Positions 34,549 to 43,982 of a stretch of 64,000 nucleotides of DNA are shown piece after piece. The number at the start of each line of letters is the position of its first letter. Positions within the stretch are counted from its first letter, which is position 1. Under the pieces are notes generated by a model, which was given only the letters and a program-made list of their open reading frames with translations, searched no databases and had not been told where the DNA came from. The stretch comes from Acidobacteriota bacterium (GTDB lineage: Bacteria; Acidobacteriota; Terriglobia; Terriglobales; SCQP01). A program made the position numbers and the translations under genes. The stretch covers positions 1-64,000 of the forward strand of contig JAJYIU010000022.1 in NCBI GenBank assembly GCA_021789895.1, in the 5' to 3' direction.

Positions 34549-36501
34549 ATGCCCGCAGGCGGCACAACAGCGTCGTTTTACGATTTTTTTGGGCCCCGCG
34601 GCCGGCTTGCCCAGGTCTATCCCGGCTACGAGTTTCGCCGCGGGCAAATGGAGATGGCCGAGGCGATTGCGGTCGCGCTGGCCGAACGCCGTCATCTGGT
34701 GGTCGAGGCCGGCACCGGCACGGGCAAAACGCTGGCCTACCTGGCGCCGATTTTGCGCAGCGGCCGGCGGGTGCTGATTTCCACCGGCACGCGCAATCTG
34801 CAAGAACAGCTCGTCTTTAAAGACATTCCCTGGCTGGAGCGCGCCCTGGGACAGAAAATCCATGCGGTGCTGGTTAAAGGACGCGGCAATTACGCCTGCC
34901 GCTGGAAAATCCAGGAATTGGAGCGGCAGCCGGCGCTGCTCGAGCTCGATGAACTGGGCTGGTACGGGCGCATACGCGAATGGGCGGCGAGCTCCGGTAC
35001 CGGAGACCGCGTCGAGCTGGATTTTCTCCCCGAAAACGCGCGTCTCTGGGACCGCCTCAATGCCCGGCGGGAGACCTGCGCCGGCCAGAAATGCCCGCTG
35101 TACGACGATTGCTTTCTCACCCGACTGCGCCAGCAGGCGGCGCAGGCCGAGCTGGTGGTGGTCAATCATCATCTCTTCTTTGCCGACCTGACGCTGAAGC
35201 AGCGCGATCTGCCGGGCGTGCTGCCCCCCTACGAGGCGGTGCTGTTCGACGAGGCGCACGAGTTGGAGGAGATCGCCGGCCAGTACTTTGGCCTGGGGCT
35301 GAGCAATTTTCAGATTGACGACTTTTGCCGCGATCTGGAGCCGGCGCTGCGCCAGCGCGAGCGCTGGGCCGAAGCTGCCGGCGCGGTGGCGAAGCTGCGC
35401 ACCGCATCGGCGCAGTGGCTGGAGGCGCTGGCGGAAAAAGATGGCCGCCACCGCTTCGAGCGCCGCGCAGAATTTCTGGAACGCCATGCCGCCGCCTGCC
35501 GCCGCTCGCGCCGCGCCCTGGCCGCACTGGATGGGCTGCTTCAGATTGCCGCCGATCCCGACCTGCGGACGCTGGCCGAGCGCTGCGCCGGCTTGGCCGC
35601 GCGCATGGAATTCCTGCTTGAAGGCGACGATCCGGGCATGGTGTATTGGTGGGAGCGCCGGGGCCGCGGCATCTATTTGCAGGCCACCCCGATTGACGTC
35701 GCGCCCTACCTGCGCGAGTCGCTGCTGGCGGCGGTGAATACGGTCGTGCTCACCAGCGCCACGCTGGCCGTGGACCGCGGCTTTGACTACATCCGCGGCC
35801 GGCTGGGCCTGGATGCCGCCCGCGAGTGCCTGGTCGAATCTCCCTTCGATGCCGCCCGCCAGGCGCTGCTCTACTTGCCGCCCGAACTGCCCGACCCGCG
35901 CGATCCGGAATTCGCCCCGGCGGCGATGGCTGAATTGGAGGCGCTGCTGGAGGCCTCCCGCGGCCGCGCCTTTTTGCTCTTCACCAGCCACGAGCAGATG
36001 CGGCGCTTCCACCAGCACCTGGCGCCGCGGCTGGGCTTTCCCTGCCTGCTCCAGGGCGAGGCGCCGCGCCACCTGCTGCTCGAGCGCTTTCGCCAAACCC
36101 CCGAGGCGGTGCTCTTCGCCACCAGCAGCTTCTGGCAGGGCGTGGACGTGCAGGGCGAGCAGTTGAGCTGCGTGGTGATTGACCGCCTGCCCTTCGCCTC
36201 GCCCGGCGATCCGGTGACCGAGGCCCGCATCGAAGCCCTGCGCCGGCAGGGCCGGAATCCCTTTGTCGAATTTCAGGTGCCGGATGCCGTGCTGGCGCTA
36301 AAGCAGGGGTTTGGACGGCTGCTGCGCTCGCGCCGCGACCGCGGCGTGCTTGCCTTGCTCGATGTACGCATTCGCCAGGCCGCCTACGGCCGCCGCTTTC
36401 TCGCATCCCTGCCGCCCTACCGCCTCACTCATTCCCTCGACGAGGTGCGCCAGTTCTTCGCCGCGCCGCAAACGCAGCCCGAAAACTCAGCCGCCCGGTA
36501 A
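34549..36501 (+). CDS. ATP-dependent DNA helicase, DinG/YoaA (XPD-like) family
   Basis: A 650-residue superfamily-2 helicase. Walker A is GTGTGKT (55-61) and the DEAH box is at 234-237. Four Cys (117, 177, 182, 188) match the [4Fe-4S] domain of XPD-type helicases. Motif VI is in KQGFGRLLRSRRDRG. It should unwind forks, R-loops or D-loops 5' to 3'. It has no N-terminal exonuclease domain, so YoaA-like rather than Gram-positive DinG. Single gene, divergent from the amidohydrolase. Confidence 0.92.
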   Translation: MPAGGTTASFYDFFGPRGRLAQVYPGYEFRRGQMEMAEAIAVALAERRHLVVEAGTGTGKTLAYLAPILRSGRRVLISTGTRNLQEQLVFKDIPWLERALGQKIHAVLVKGRGNYACRWKIQELERQPALLELDELGWYGRIREWAASSGTGDRVELDFLPENARLWDRLNARRETCAGQKCPLYDDCFLTRLRQQAAQAELVVVNHHLFFADLTLKQRDLPGVLPPYEAVLFDEAHELEEIAGQYFGLGLSNFQIDDFCRDLEPALRQRERWAEAAGAVAKLRTASAQWLEALAEKDGRHRFERRAEFLERHAAACRRSRRALAALDGLLQIAADPDLRTLAERCAGLAARMEFLLEGDDPGMVYWWERRGRGIYLQATPIDVAPYLRESLLAAVNTVVLTSATLAVDRGFDYIRGRLGLDAARECLVESPFDAARQALLYLPPELPDPRDPEFAPAAMAELEALLEASRGRAFLLFTSHEQMRRFHQHLAPRLGFPCLLQGEAPRHLLLERFRQTPEAVLFATSSFWQGVDVQGEQLSCVVIDRLPFASPGDPVTEARIEALRRQGRNPFVEFQVPDAVLALKQGFGRLLRSRRDRGVLALLDVRIRQAAYGRRFLASLPPYRLTHSLDEVRQFFAAPQTQPENSAAR

Positions 36502-36553
36502 GCTCGGCGCCGGCAGCCCGTCCGAAATCAGTTTTGGATCGAGCGCCGGCTTC

Positions 36554-37654
36554 TTATTTTTCCGGTTTGAGCGAGACCAGCTCATCTTCTTTCCAGGTGA
36601 AGACCAGGCGCTTGCGCCCGGCGGCGAGCCGGCGCTGCAGGGCATAGCCGGCCAGCATGGGCAGCGAGACCGAAGGCTCGACAAAGCACATGGCGGTGGT
36701 GGCCTGGGCGCGAATCTTGCCCCAGCTCACCGCCTCCTTCAAGGTGCTGCCCGAGAGCCCGCCCCAATGCGGGTTGTCGGCGGTCAACTGCACCGCGTAG
36801 CTGTGCCCGCGTTCTTCCTCGAAGATGTAGGCCATCACCACGGAATCGTTGATATAGTTCTTCGGCACGCCGCCCGCAATATAGATGGCGGCGGTTTTTT
36901 TCGATTTCACCACGATCTGGGTGAGCTCGTAATTGTCGCGGATCGAATCAATCGCCAGCCGCGGCCGGCCGGCGCGCCGGGCGCGGTAATAGTGGTGGGT
37001 CAGGCCGATGCCGAGGGAGGAGTCGTTGATGGCGGGGGCGAACATCGGCACGCCGCGTTCGTAGGCGCAGCGGACGATGGACTGCGGATCGTCGAGCTTG
37101 GCGGCGAGGTGATCCAGGAACGCTCGGGAAGAGAGATTGCCCGGGGGCAGCTCGTCGGCCATATGTCCGACCCAGGAGTCGGTGGCGATGAATTTTTCCT
37201 CGTCCACGTAGGTGTCGTAGATGCGATCGATCAGCAGCCGGTGCAGCCGGTCGTCGTCGGCGGCGGGGTCGCCGGCATAATGGCCCCCGCCGCGCGCCTG
37301 GTAGATGTCCTGGTAGAGAATGGCGCCGGTGGAGACGATGACGTCAATGTAGCCGCCGGCCACCAGATCGCGCAGCACCTTGCGCAGGCCGGCGGCGATC
37401 AGCGGCCCGGCGAGGCCCAGCATCACCGTCGGCCGGTCGCGGTCGGCATAGAGATTGCGCAGCACTTCGGCGCAGAGGCCCAGATTGCGCGCCTGCACCG
37501 AGGCCCCGCGCATGGCTTCCACCAGGTCGGCCACGCTCGCGATGCGGTCGAAATCGGGCGGCGCGATGCGGGTTTTCAGCAGGCGGCGTTTGGCGCGGGC
37601 ATCAATCCGCCCCGCGCCGGGGATTTTGATGGAATGGGGTTTGGCTGGGGCCAC
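36554..37654 (-). CDS. Deoxyhypusine-synthase-like protein
   Basis: The 366-residue protein belongs to the deoxyhypusine synthase fold. The sequence STLKEAVSWGKIRAQA carries Lys313 at the position of the catalytic lysine that takes the butylamine group from spermidine. IVSTGAILYQDIYQ and FAPAINDSSLG match NAD- and substrate-binding parts. Bacteria lack eIF5A, so the acceptor must differ; homospermidine formation or modification of another protein or amine is possible. The start is GTG at 37654 because GAGGAG lies 6 bp upstream. It is convergent with the helicase gene. Confidence 0.85.
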   Translation of the reverse strand: MAPAKPHSIKIPGAGRIDARAKRRLLKTRIAPPDFDRIASVADLVEAMRGASVQARNLGLCAEVLRNLYADRDRPTVMLGLAGPLIAAGLRKVLRDLVAGGYIDVIVSTGAILYQDIYQARGGGHYAGDPAADDDRLHRLLIDRIYDTYVDEEKFIATDSWVGHMADELPPGNLSSRAFLDHLAAKLDDPQSIVRCAYERGVPMFAPAINDSSLGIGLTHHYYRARRAGRPRLAIDSIRDNYELTQIVVKSKKTAAIYIAGGVPKNYINDSVVMAYIFEEERGHSYAVQLTADNPHWGGLSGSTLKEAVSWGKIRAQATTAMCFVEPSVSLPMLAGYALQRRLAAGRKRLVFTWKEDELVSLKPEK

Positions 37655-37816
37655 GAACGCTCCTCGTTGCTGCCGGATCAAAGTTGAGTCTAGCCGATAA
37701 CGCCGATTGCTAAGCAACCCGCCGGCGCAAAATGTGCCGAAAAAGCGCCGCCGCGGCGGGAAGCCGGCGGCAAGCAGGCGCGTCCGCCGCCGGGTCGGGC
37801 TTCACTGCGGACGTGG

Positions 37817-38557
37817 CTAGCGATGCCGGTGGCGTTCGCGCTGGCGGTAGATTTCGAGCATCTGGCCGCGGTTGGGCGGGTAAAGTTTTTCCAGGGCGCG
37901 CAGCCGTTGCTGCATCGGGTCGGGCGGCAGCGGCGGCTGTTCGTCGCTGCCGTCGAACAAGTCTTCGTAATATATGTCCATGAACAGCGCGCCCATATAG
38001 AGCCCGAGCGAGTCGGTTTCGGCGGTGCGCAGGTAATTCTGCCAAGCCTCGCCCTCGCGCTGCGGCGCGCCCTCGCCGCCTTTCACCTGCCGGCGCCAGT
38101 CCCAGGCGTCGGGCGTAACTTCGCCCGCCGGGGTCTGCGGCCATTGCTCGGCGAGCAGTTGCTGAAAATCGTCGCGCGGCGGCGGCTGCATGGCGGCAAT
38201 GTAGGCAATCTTGTCGTAAAACTCCATTGCCAGGCCGTAGAGATCCTGGGCGAAAAATTCGTAGCTGATGATCGCCAGGGCGCCCTGGTTGCGGAAATCG
38301 AGATGGTGGCAGAGCTCGGTGCGCTCCTCCTCCGCGGCCTTGGGCTCGAGGGCGATGCTGACGCCGCGGCGCTGCTTCACCAGCCAGGGAACGAAATAGA
38401 CTGCGCATTGGCCCAGGCGCGGCACCAGCGCGGCCGGCACCGTGCCCACCAGGCGCTCCAGCGGCAGCCAGTCCGGTTCCTTGCCCGCCAGCCCGAAGGT
38501 GAGGCCGTTTTCGCCGGTGCGCGCCGCTTGCGAGCGCAGCATCTGCTCCACTGTCAT
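37817..38557 (-). CDS. Hypothetical soluble protein
   Basis: The 246-residue protein is not one I recognise. It has no signal peptide or membrane segment. The middle contains an aromatic-rich stretch (ISYEFFAQDLYGLAMEFYDK) and a Pro-rich linker, and the C-terminus is basic (RQRERHRHR). Composition and codon use look like real genes in this window, which supports coding. ATG at 38557 is taken, although no good ribosome site precedes it. It is divergent from the beta-helix gene and upstream of the deoxyhypusine-synthase-like gene on the same strand (162 bp gap). Confidence 0.6.
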   Translation of the reverse strand: MTVEQMLRSQAARTGENGLTFGLAGKEPDWLPLERLVGTVPAALVPRLGQCAVYFVPWLVKQRRGVSIALEPKAAEEERTELCHHLDFRNQGALAIISYEFFAQDLYGLAMEFYDKIAYIAAMQPPPRDDFQQLLAEQWPQTPAGEVTPDAWDWRRQVKGGEGAPQREGEAWQNYLRTAETDSLGLYMGALFMDIYYEDLFDGSDEQPPLPPDPMQQRLRALEKLYPPNRGQMLEIYRQRERHRHR

Positions 38558-38753
38558 ATGCCCAAAGTGTAGCGGAAACGCCGGTGCCGCGCGAAACCCG
38601 CGCCCGCCGCGGTCCTGGATCGCCGCATGGGTGATCAATGCCGGGCCGGGCCGCCCCAACCTGCCGGCCTTTGGAGAGCGATTCGGGCTTGTGCCATGAT
38701 GGCTCCGCGAATAGCGGCGGCCTGCGAATTGACCGTTGGCCAAGGAGAAGACG

Positions 38754-39911
38754 ATGCGTTTGCATTCAAGCTTGAACCGGCGCGAGCTGGCGGGTTGGGG
38801 GTTCTACGGCAGCGGCGCGCTGTGGGGCGCGGCGGTGGGGCTGCCGGCGGCCGGAGCCCGCGGACAGGGCTGGCTGGACGCGCGCAAATTTGGCGCGCGC
38901 GGCGACGGCCGGCACGACGACACGCGCGCGCTGCAACGGGCGCTCGATGCGGCCGGCGAAAACCAGGGCGCAGTCTTCCTGCCGCCGGGAATTTATGTCT
39001 GCGGCCGCCTGCGCTGCCATCCCAATACGGCCCTGGTGGGGATTGCCGCCTGGGATTATCGCGGCCCCGCGGGCTCCGTCCTGCGCCTGGCCGACCGCCA
39101 GGCCGCCTGCCTGCTCGACATTACCCGCGCGCATGGGCTGACGCTGTCCGGGCTGGCCCTCGACGGCGGCGGCTTGGGCAGCCAGATCCACGGCATCTGG
39201 CTGAATAATCCCCACTACCTGCGCGAAGACAGTTTTCGCATCGAAGGCTGCCAGATCGCCCGATTCAGCGGCGACGGGGTGAACCTGACCCGCGCCTGGG
39301 CGTTTTCAATCCGGCACTCGATGCTCGCCTATAACGCCGGCGACGGCCTGAGCCTGCGGGGATGGGACGGCTTTCTGCTGGATAACTGGTTTTCCGGCAA
39401 CCGCCGGGCCGGGTTTGCCGCGCGCGAGGAAAACGCCTCCGTCACCTTCACCGCCAACCGGGTCGAGTGGAACCACGAAGAGAATCTGCTCATCGCCGGC
39501 GGGGATGGCTACCAGATCACCGGCAATTTTTTCGATCGCGCCGGCACCTGCGGGGTGGCGCTGCGAGCGCGCGGCCGGGTGCCTTGCAGCCAGATGACGC
39601 TGACCGGCAATTTTTTGAAACGCAGCGGCAAGCGGGCGCCGGAGGGGAGCAACGATTCCGCGCAATTGCTGATCCAGCAAGGCCGCGGTATCGCTTGCAC
39701 CGGCAACAACCTGGAAGCCGGCCGCGACGATCGCGCCACCGGCCGCTGGAGCCCTTCCTTCGGCATCGTGTACGCAGGCTTGCGGGATTGCGTCATCCAA
39801 AATAATGTCCTTTATAAAGCCGCGCTGCGGCGGCTGATCGTCAATGCCGGCGGGCAGGGCGAAGGCAACGTGATCGGCCCTAATCCCGGGCGGCTGCTGC
39901 ATCAGAGTTGA
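38754..39911 (+). CDS. Exported right-handed beta-helix protein, pectate-lyase-like
   Basis: The 385-residue protein starts with a signal of Tat appearance (LNRRELAGWGFYGSGALWG). Next comes ARKFGARGDGRHDDTRALQRAL, the opening of the pectate-lyase/epimerase superfamily (PF12708-like). Repeated short strands with Asn and Gly turns (for example ITGNFF, LTGNFL, CTGNNL, IQNNVL) build a right-handed beta-helix. It may cleave or bind a polysaccharide; the active site is not identified. GGAG with a 6-bp gap precedes the ATG. Single gene. Confidence 0.8.
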   Translation: MRLHSSLNRRELAGWGFYGSGALWGAAVGLPAAGARGQGWLDARKFGARGDGRHDDTRALQRALDAAGENQGAVFLPPGIYVCGRLRCHPNTALVGIAAWDYRGPAGSVLRLADRQAACLLDITRAHGLTLSGLALDGGGLGSQIHGIWLNNPHYLREDSFRIEGCQIARFSGDGVNLTRAWAFSIRHSMLAYNAGDGLSLRGWDGFLLDNWFSGNRRAGFAAREENASVTFTANRVEWNHEENLLIAGGDGYQITGNFFDRAGTCGVALRARGRVPCSQMTLTGNFLKRSGKRAPEGSNDSAQLLIQQGRGIACTGNNLEAGRDDRATGRWSPSFGIVYAGLRDCVIQNNVLYKAALRRLIVNAGGQGEGNVIGPNPGRLLHQS

Positions 39912-40021
39912 TTGCGCTATCGCCGCAGCCTAATTTTTGCCCGTTTAAGTGTGGCGATCGGCCGGTTTTTCTTGTCACCTTTTATCGCTGTAGAGCAGCC
40001 TATTGCCTGCTTGACTAAATA

Positions 40022-40252
40022 GACTCGGGTTTTTCCGTCAACCCCAGGCGATTGCGCCGTGGTTTGTTAGATAACGGCTACTTGGAACTGCCCCTGACGG
40101 GCGAGCGCACCCTGGCCATTGACACGCTGCCGGCGCTCCACCGCGACCCGTTTGATCGCATATTGATCGCGCAGGCGATGGCGGAGGGGATCTTGCTGCT
40201 CACGGCAGATCCCGTAGTCGCGCAATATCCCGCTCCCATTCGCCTGGTCTGA
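40022..40252 (+). pseudogene. Truncated VapC (PIN domain) toxin remnant
   Basis: From 40022 the frame reads the C-terminal half of a PIN-domain toxin: LRRGLLDNGYLELPLTG, then LPALHRDPFDRILIAQA and LLTADPVVAQY. These are the conserved end motifs of VapC proteins. The N-terminal half with the first catalytic Asp (usually LLDTH) is absent: a stop lies directly upstream at 40016-40018 and the preceding DNA shows no PIN sequence. No vapB antitoxin is adjacent. It is probably a dead remnant; a TTG at 40052 could still start a 66-residue peptide. Confidence 0.7.
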
Positions 40253-40301
40253 GGCGCTCCGTGTGCGCGCCTTCGCCACCGCGCGGGTTATGATGCTGCC
40301 G

Positions 40302-42272
40302 ATGCGGATTGCGATCGACACCGGCGGCACCTTCACCGACTGTCTGCGGGAGCAGGATGGAAAGCTCGAGGCCTTGAAGCTGGCTTCGACCCCGGACGAT
40401 CCCGCCCGGGCGATGCTGGCGGCGCTGCAGCGGCTCGGCGCCGCCGCGGATTGCGAAATTCGGCATGGGACCACGGTGGGCACCAACACCCTGCTGGAGC
40501 GCAGCGGGGCGCGGGTGGCGCTGGTGACGACGGCCGGGTTCGAAGACGTGATCGAGATCGGGCGCCAGGCGCGGCGGCGGCTTTACGACTGGCTGGCGCC
40601 GGCCGAGCCGCCGCTGGTCGGCCGCCGGCTGCGGCTGGGCGTGAAGGAGCGGGTGGATGGCCGCGGGCGAGTGCTGACGCCGCTGCGTCCGGAGGAGCTG
40701 CGGCGGCTGGCGGCGCGGCTGAAGGCGCTGGCTCCGGAAAGCATTGCCGTCTCGTTGCTCTATTCCTTCGCCCATCCCGCGCACGAGCGCGCGATTGCCG
40801 CCGCGCTGGCCGGGCTTGATCTGCCGCTTTCGCTGTCGCACCGGATACTGCCCGAGTTTCGCGAATACGAGCGCACGGCGGCGACGGTGATCAACGCTTA
40901 TCTGGCGCCGCGCATGCAGCGCTACCTGCGCCGGCTGGAAGCGGCGGTGGGGCGCGGCTGGCCGCAGGCGCGGCTGCAGGTGATGCAATCGGCGGGCGGC
41001 ATCCTTTCCGCCGCCGCGGCGGCGCGCGAGCCCGTGCGCACGCTTCTCTCCGGCCCCGCTGGCGGGGTGTTGGGCGCCTGGCAGGCGGCGCGCGGCGCGG
41101 GCGTCGGCCCGGTGTTGAGTTTCGACATGGGCGGCACCTCGACCGACGTGGCGCTGATCGCGGCGCCGGGCCCGCGTCCGGCGATGGAGAGCGAGGTCGC
41201 GGGGCTGCCGGTCGCGGTGCCGATGCTGGAGATTCACACCGTCGGCGCCGGCGGCGGCTCCATCGCCTGGCGCGACCGCGGCGGCGCCTGGCAGGTCGGC
41301 CCGCGCTCGGCCGGGGCGATGCCGGGGCCGATCGCCTATGGCCGCGGCGGCGAGGCATTGACCGTCACCGACGCCCAACTGCTGCTCGGGCGCCTGCCGG
41401 CGCGGCTGGCTTCGGGGCTGGCGCTGGACGCCGGGCGGGTGGCCGAGGCCTTCGCCCGCGCGGCGCGGCTCGAGCGGCGATCGCCGGAAACCCTGGCCGC
41501 CGGCCTGCTGCGCCTGGCCGAGGCGCGAATGGAAAAGGCGCTGCGGGTGGTTTCGCTCGAGCGCGGGCGCGACCCGCGCGAGTTCACGCTGGCCGCCTTC
41601 GGCGGCGCCGGGCCGCTGCATGCCTGCGCGCTGGCCGAAGCGCTGGGCATGCGGCGGGTATTGGTGCCGCGGCTCTGCGGCCTGCTTTCCGCCTACGGGC
41701 TGTTGGGGGCGGATGCGGTGCGGGACGAATCGCGCACGGTGATGCTGCCGCCCGAGCCGCGCTTGCTGGAGCCGCATTTTCGCGCCTTGGAACGCGCCGG
41801 ACGCGCCGCGCTGCGCCGCGAGGGGCTGGCGCCGGGCGCGGCGCTGGCGCTGCGCTCGCTCGACCTGCGCTACCGCGGCCAGGGCTACGAGCTCAACCTC
41901 GACTGGAGCGCCGGTTTTGCCGCCGCGTTTCATCGCGCCCACCGCCGCCGCTATGGCTATGCCGACCCCGGCCGCGCGATCGAGGTGGTGGGGGTGCGGC
42001 TGCGTCTGGTGGCGGCGGCGCCGCCGCTGCCGGTTGTGCGCCTGGCCGCCGCCGGACGTGGCGCGGCGGCGCCGCCGGCGCCGCTGGAGCGCAGGCGTAT
42101 TTTTTTCGAGCGCGGCTGGCGTCAGGCGCCGGTGTATATGCGCGACGCTCTGCGCGCCGGGCAGCGTTTTTCCGGCCCGGCGCTGGTCACCGAATACAGC
42201 GCCACCACGTTGGTCGCGCCCGGATGGCGCGGGCGCGTCAATTCGCGCGGCGACCTGCTGCTGGAGCGGTAA
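40302..42272 (+). CDS. hyuA: Hydantoinase/oxoprolinase subunit A
   Basis: ATP-dependent hydantoin or 5-oxoproline ring opening. The 656-residue subunit starts with RIAIDTGGTFTDCL, the ATP-binding hallmark of HyuA/5-oxoprolinase, and continues with HGTTVGTNTLLER, SGPAGGVLGA and DMGGTSTDV, a second phosphate loop. The C-terminus is about 20% shorter than the fused eukaryotic enzyme. ATG at 40302 matches the usual N-terminus; ATG codons at 40290 and 40293 are in frame. Its partner hyuB lies about 2.7 kb away on the opposite strand. Confidence 0.9.
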   Translation: MRIAIDTGGTFTDCLREQDGKLEALKLASTPDDPARAMLAALQRLGAAADCEIRHGTTVGTNTLLERSGARVALVTTAGFEDVIEIGRQARRRLYDWLAPAEPPLVGRRLRLGVKERVDGRGRVLTPLRPEELRRLAARLKALAPESIAVSLLYSFAHPAHERAIAAALAGLDLPLSLSHRILPEFREYERTAATVINAYLAPRMQRYLRRLEAAVGRGWPQARLQVMQSAGGILSAAAAAREPVRTLLSGPAGGVLGAWQAARGAGVGPVLSFDMGGTSTDVALIAAPGPRPAMESEVAGLPVAVPMLEIHTVGAGGGSIAWRDRGGAWQVGPRSAGAMPGPIAYGRGGEALTVTDAQLLLGRLPARLASGLALDAGRVAEAFARAARLERRSPETLAAGLLRLAEARMEKALRVVSLERGRDPREFTLAAFGGAGPLHACALAEALGMRRVLVPRLCGLLSAYGLLGADAVRDESRTVMLPPEPRLLEPHFRALERAGRAALRREGLAPGAALALRSLDLRYRGQGYELNLDWSAGFAAAFHRAHRRRYGYADPGRAIEVVGVRLRLVAAAPPLPVVRLAAAGRGAAAPPAPLERRRIFFERGWRQAPVYMRDALRAGQRFSGPALVTEYSATTLVAPGWRGRVNSRGDLLLER

Positions 42273-42289
42273 ACATTACTTAACCGCTC
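42264..42289. terminator. Inverted repeat between convergent hyuA and permease
   Basis: GAGCGGT at 42264-42270 and ACCGCTC at 42283-42289 form a 7-bp stem around a 12-base AT-rich loop. It covers the ends of both convergent genes, so it could act on both strands. There is no strong T-run. Confidence 0.35.
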
Positions 42290-43622
42290 AGCTTTCGGGC
42301 ATTACGGCGGCGGCCGTGCCCGGGCGCCGGCGTGCGGCTGCATACCAGAGCGGCGCGGTCAGGGCCAGGGCCGCGCCGATGAGCAGGAAGCGCGGCGACT
42401 CGAAGGCGGTGTAATAAATCGCCGCCGCCGCGGTTAGCATCGGTACGGCGCAGAGCAGCCACAGGCCGGCGCCGGCAACCGGCGCCCGGAAGGGCCGCGC
42501 GCGCCGCGGCTCGCGCCTTCGCATCCGCAGCAGCACGGCCAGTTCCAGGCCGAGGGCGAGGGTGTAGAGCAGCAGGTCGGCGGTGAGCAGCCGTCCGAAA
42601 GAAGCCAGGGCGAAGAGGCTGTAGAGCAGGGTGGAGAGCCAGAGCGCGGCCCGCGGCACGCCGCGCGCATCGCGCCGCTGCAGCGCCGCCGGCAGGAATT
42701 GATCTTCGGCCAGCGCCACCGGCAACTGCAGCACGTAGAGCACCTGGCTGGTGTACTGCGCCCAGCCGCTGAGCACCGCGGTCAGCGCCATCGTCAATCC
42801 CAGCCAGGGCCCCCAGGCCAGTACGCCTAGCTTGACGAAATAGCCATCCGTCCAATGGGTGGTGGCCGGATCGAGCCGGAGCCCGGCGAGCACCGGGAAG
42901 ACGTAGGCGGCAACGATCAGGGCCAGCGTCGCCAGTAAGGCGCGTGGGTAGGTGCGCTTCGGGTTTTCGACCTCGGGCGCGAAGGTGCCGACGTTATCCC
43001 AGCCGGTGTAGTTCCATATGACCGCCGCCAGCGCCAGGCCCCAAGCCGCGGCGCCCGCCGGCGGACGGACGCCGGCGATCGCTGCCGGCGCGGCCGTATG
43101 GCGCAGCCAGGCGGCGGCCAGGAAGGCTAGAAAGGGCGCCAGGACCAGCGTCATGCTGAGCAATGAATACTGCGCCACCCAGCGCGACCCCAGGGCGTTG
43201 ATCAGTCCCGCGGCCCAGATGAAGCCCAGAATAAAGGTCAGGCGGGCGGCTGGCGCCAGTGGATGGCCGCTGAGCACCGGCCAGAGCTGCGCCAGGATAT
43301 CGCCGCACAGCACCGGGTACAGCGCCATGTCCACGAAGGTGAAGAGCCAGCTCCACCAGCCCTCGATGAAGCCCCAGAACTCTCCCAGCCCGTAGCGCAC
43401 CCAGCGATAATATCCGCCCTCAACCGGCCACATGCCATTGAGCTCGCCCACCGCCAGCGCCACCGGCAGCGACCAGAGCAGGGGAGTGAGCACAATCAGC
43501 AGCAGGCCGATGCGCGCGCCCACCGAGCCGATCACCGGTTCCAGGCCGTAGGCGCCGCCGCTGACGGTAAAAAACGTCAGTGCCGCCAGCCCCCAGAAAC
43601 CGATTTTGCCCCGCCGCCGCAT
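42288..43622 (-). CDS. APC-family amino acid permease
   Basis: The 444-residue inner-membrane protein has about 12 hydrophobic segments. The first carries FTVSGGAYGLEPVIGSVGA, the glycine-rich break that binds the amino-acid backbone in APC transporters. VEGGYYRWVRYGLGEFWGF matches the amino acid/polyamine branch. It imports or exchanges an amino acid or polyamine. Its position between hyuA and hyuB suggests that it may move the product or a hydantoin-related compound. It ends just past the hyuA stop, convergent. Confidence 0.87.
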   Translation of the reverse strand: MRRRGKIGFWGLAALTFFTVSGGAYGLEPVIGSVGARIGLLLIVLTPLLWSLPVALAVGELNGMWPVEGGYYRWVRYGLGEFWGFIEGWWSWLFTFVDMALYPVLCGDILAQLWPVLSGHPLAPAARLTFILGFIWAAGLINALGSRWVAQYSLLSMTLVLAPFLAFLAAAWLRHTAAPAAIAGVRPPAGAAAWGLALAAVIWNYTGWDNVGTFAPEVENPKRTYPRALLATLALIVAAYVFPVLAGLRLDPATTHWTDGYFVKLGVLAWGPWLGLTMALTAVLSGWAQYTSQVLYVLQLPVALAEDQFLPAALQRRDARGVPRAALWLSTLLYSLFALASFGRLLTADLLLYTLALGLELAVLLRMRRREPRRARPFRAPVAGAGLWLLCAVPMLTAAAAIYYTAFESPRFLLIGAALALTAPLWYAAARRRPGTAAAVMPES

Positions 43623-43726
43623 GCATTGATCTTAAAGGGAAGCGCTTGCTTGCGGCACCGGGGAACGGGCTTGAATCCATGCCGCATTTCGCCGGCGGCG
43701 CATGCGGCCAATCTATACACGGCCGG

Positions 43727-43969
43727 CTACTGCGCTTTTCGCGGCTTGGCCGCGGGGTGAACCTTTCGCAGCGCCGTCCCTTTATGGACGGCAATATGAT
43801 CGGTTTTATCGCTTTGAATCATGTACTGCGGCTCTGTCTCGGAGGCGTGGCGCACGTACCCCTTGAACCGTGTGTCCGAAGTAATGATCTTGACGATCGT
43901 TCCGGAAACCCGGCCGGCTTCCGAGTTCCACTGCACGGCATCGCCGATTTTGAATTTTTTTAAAGTCAC
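43727..43969 (-). CDS. DUF2945 / HVA1-type small Tudor-like protein
   Basis: The 80-residue protein fits the DUF2945 family: FKIGDAVQWNSEAGRVSGTI at the start, then ASETEPQYMIQSDKT and HKGTALRKV. This is a small beta-barrel often found with stress genes; the molecular role is not established. It follows the glutaredoxin-like gene by 13 bp on the same strand, so the two are likely co-transcribed. Confidence 0.8.
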   Translation of the reverse strand: MTLKKFKIGDAVQWNSEAGRVSGTIVKIITSDTRFKGYVRHASETEPQYMIQSDKTDHIAVHKGTALRKVHPAAKPRKAQ

Positions 43970-43982
43970 GTTTCAAAATGGA

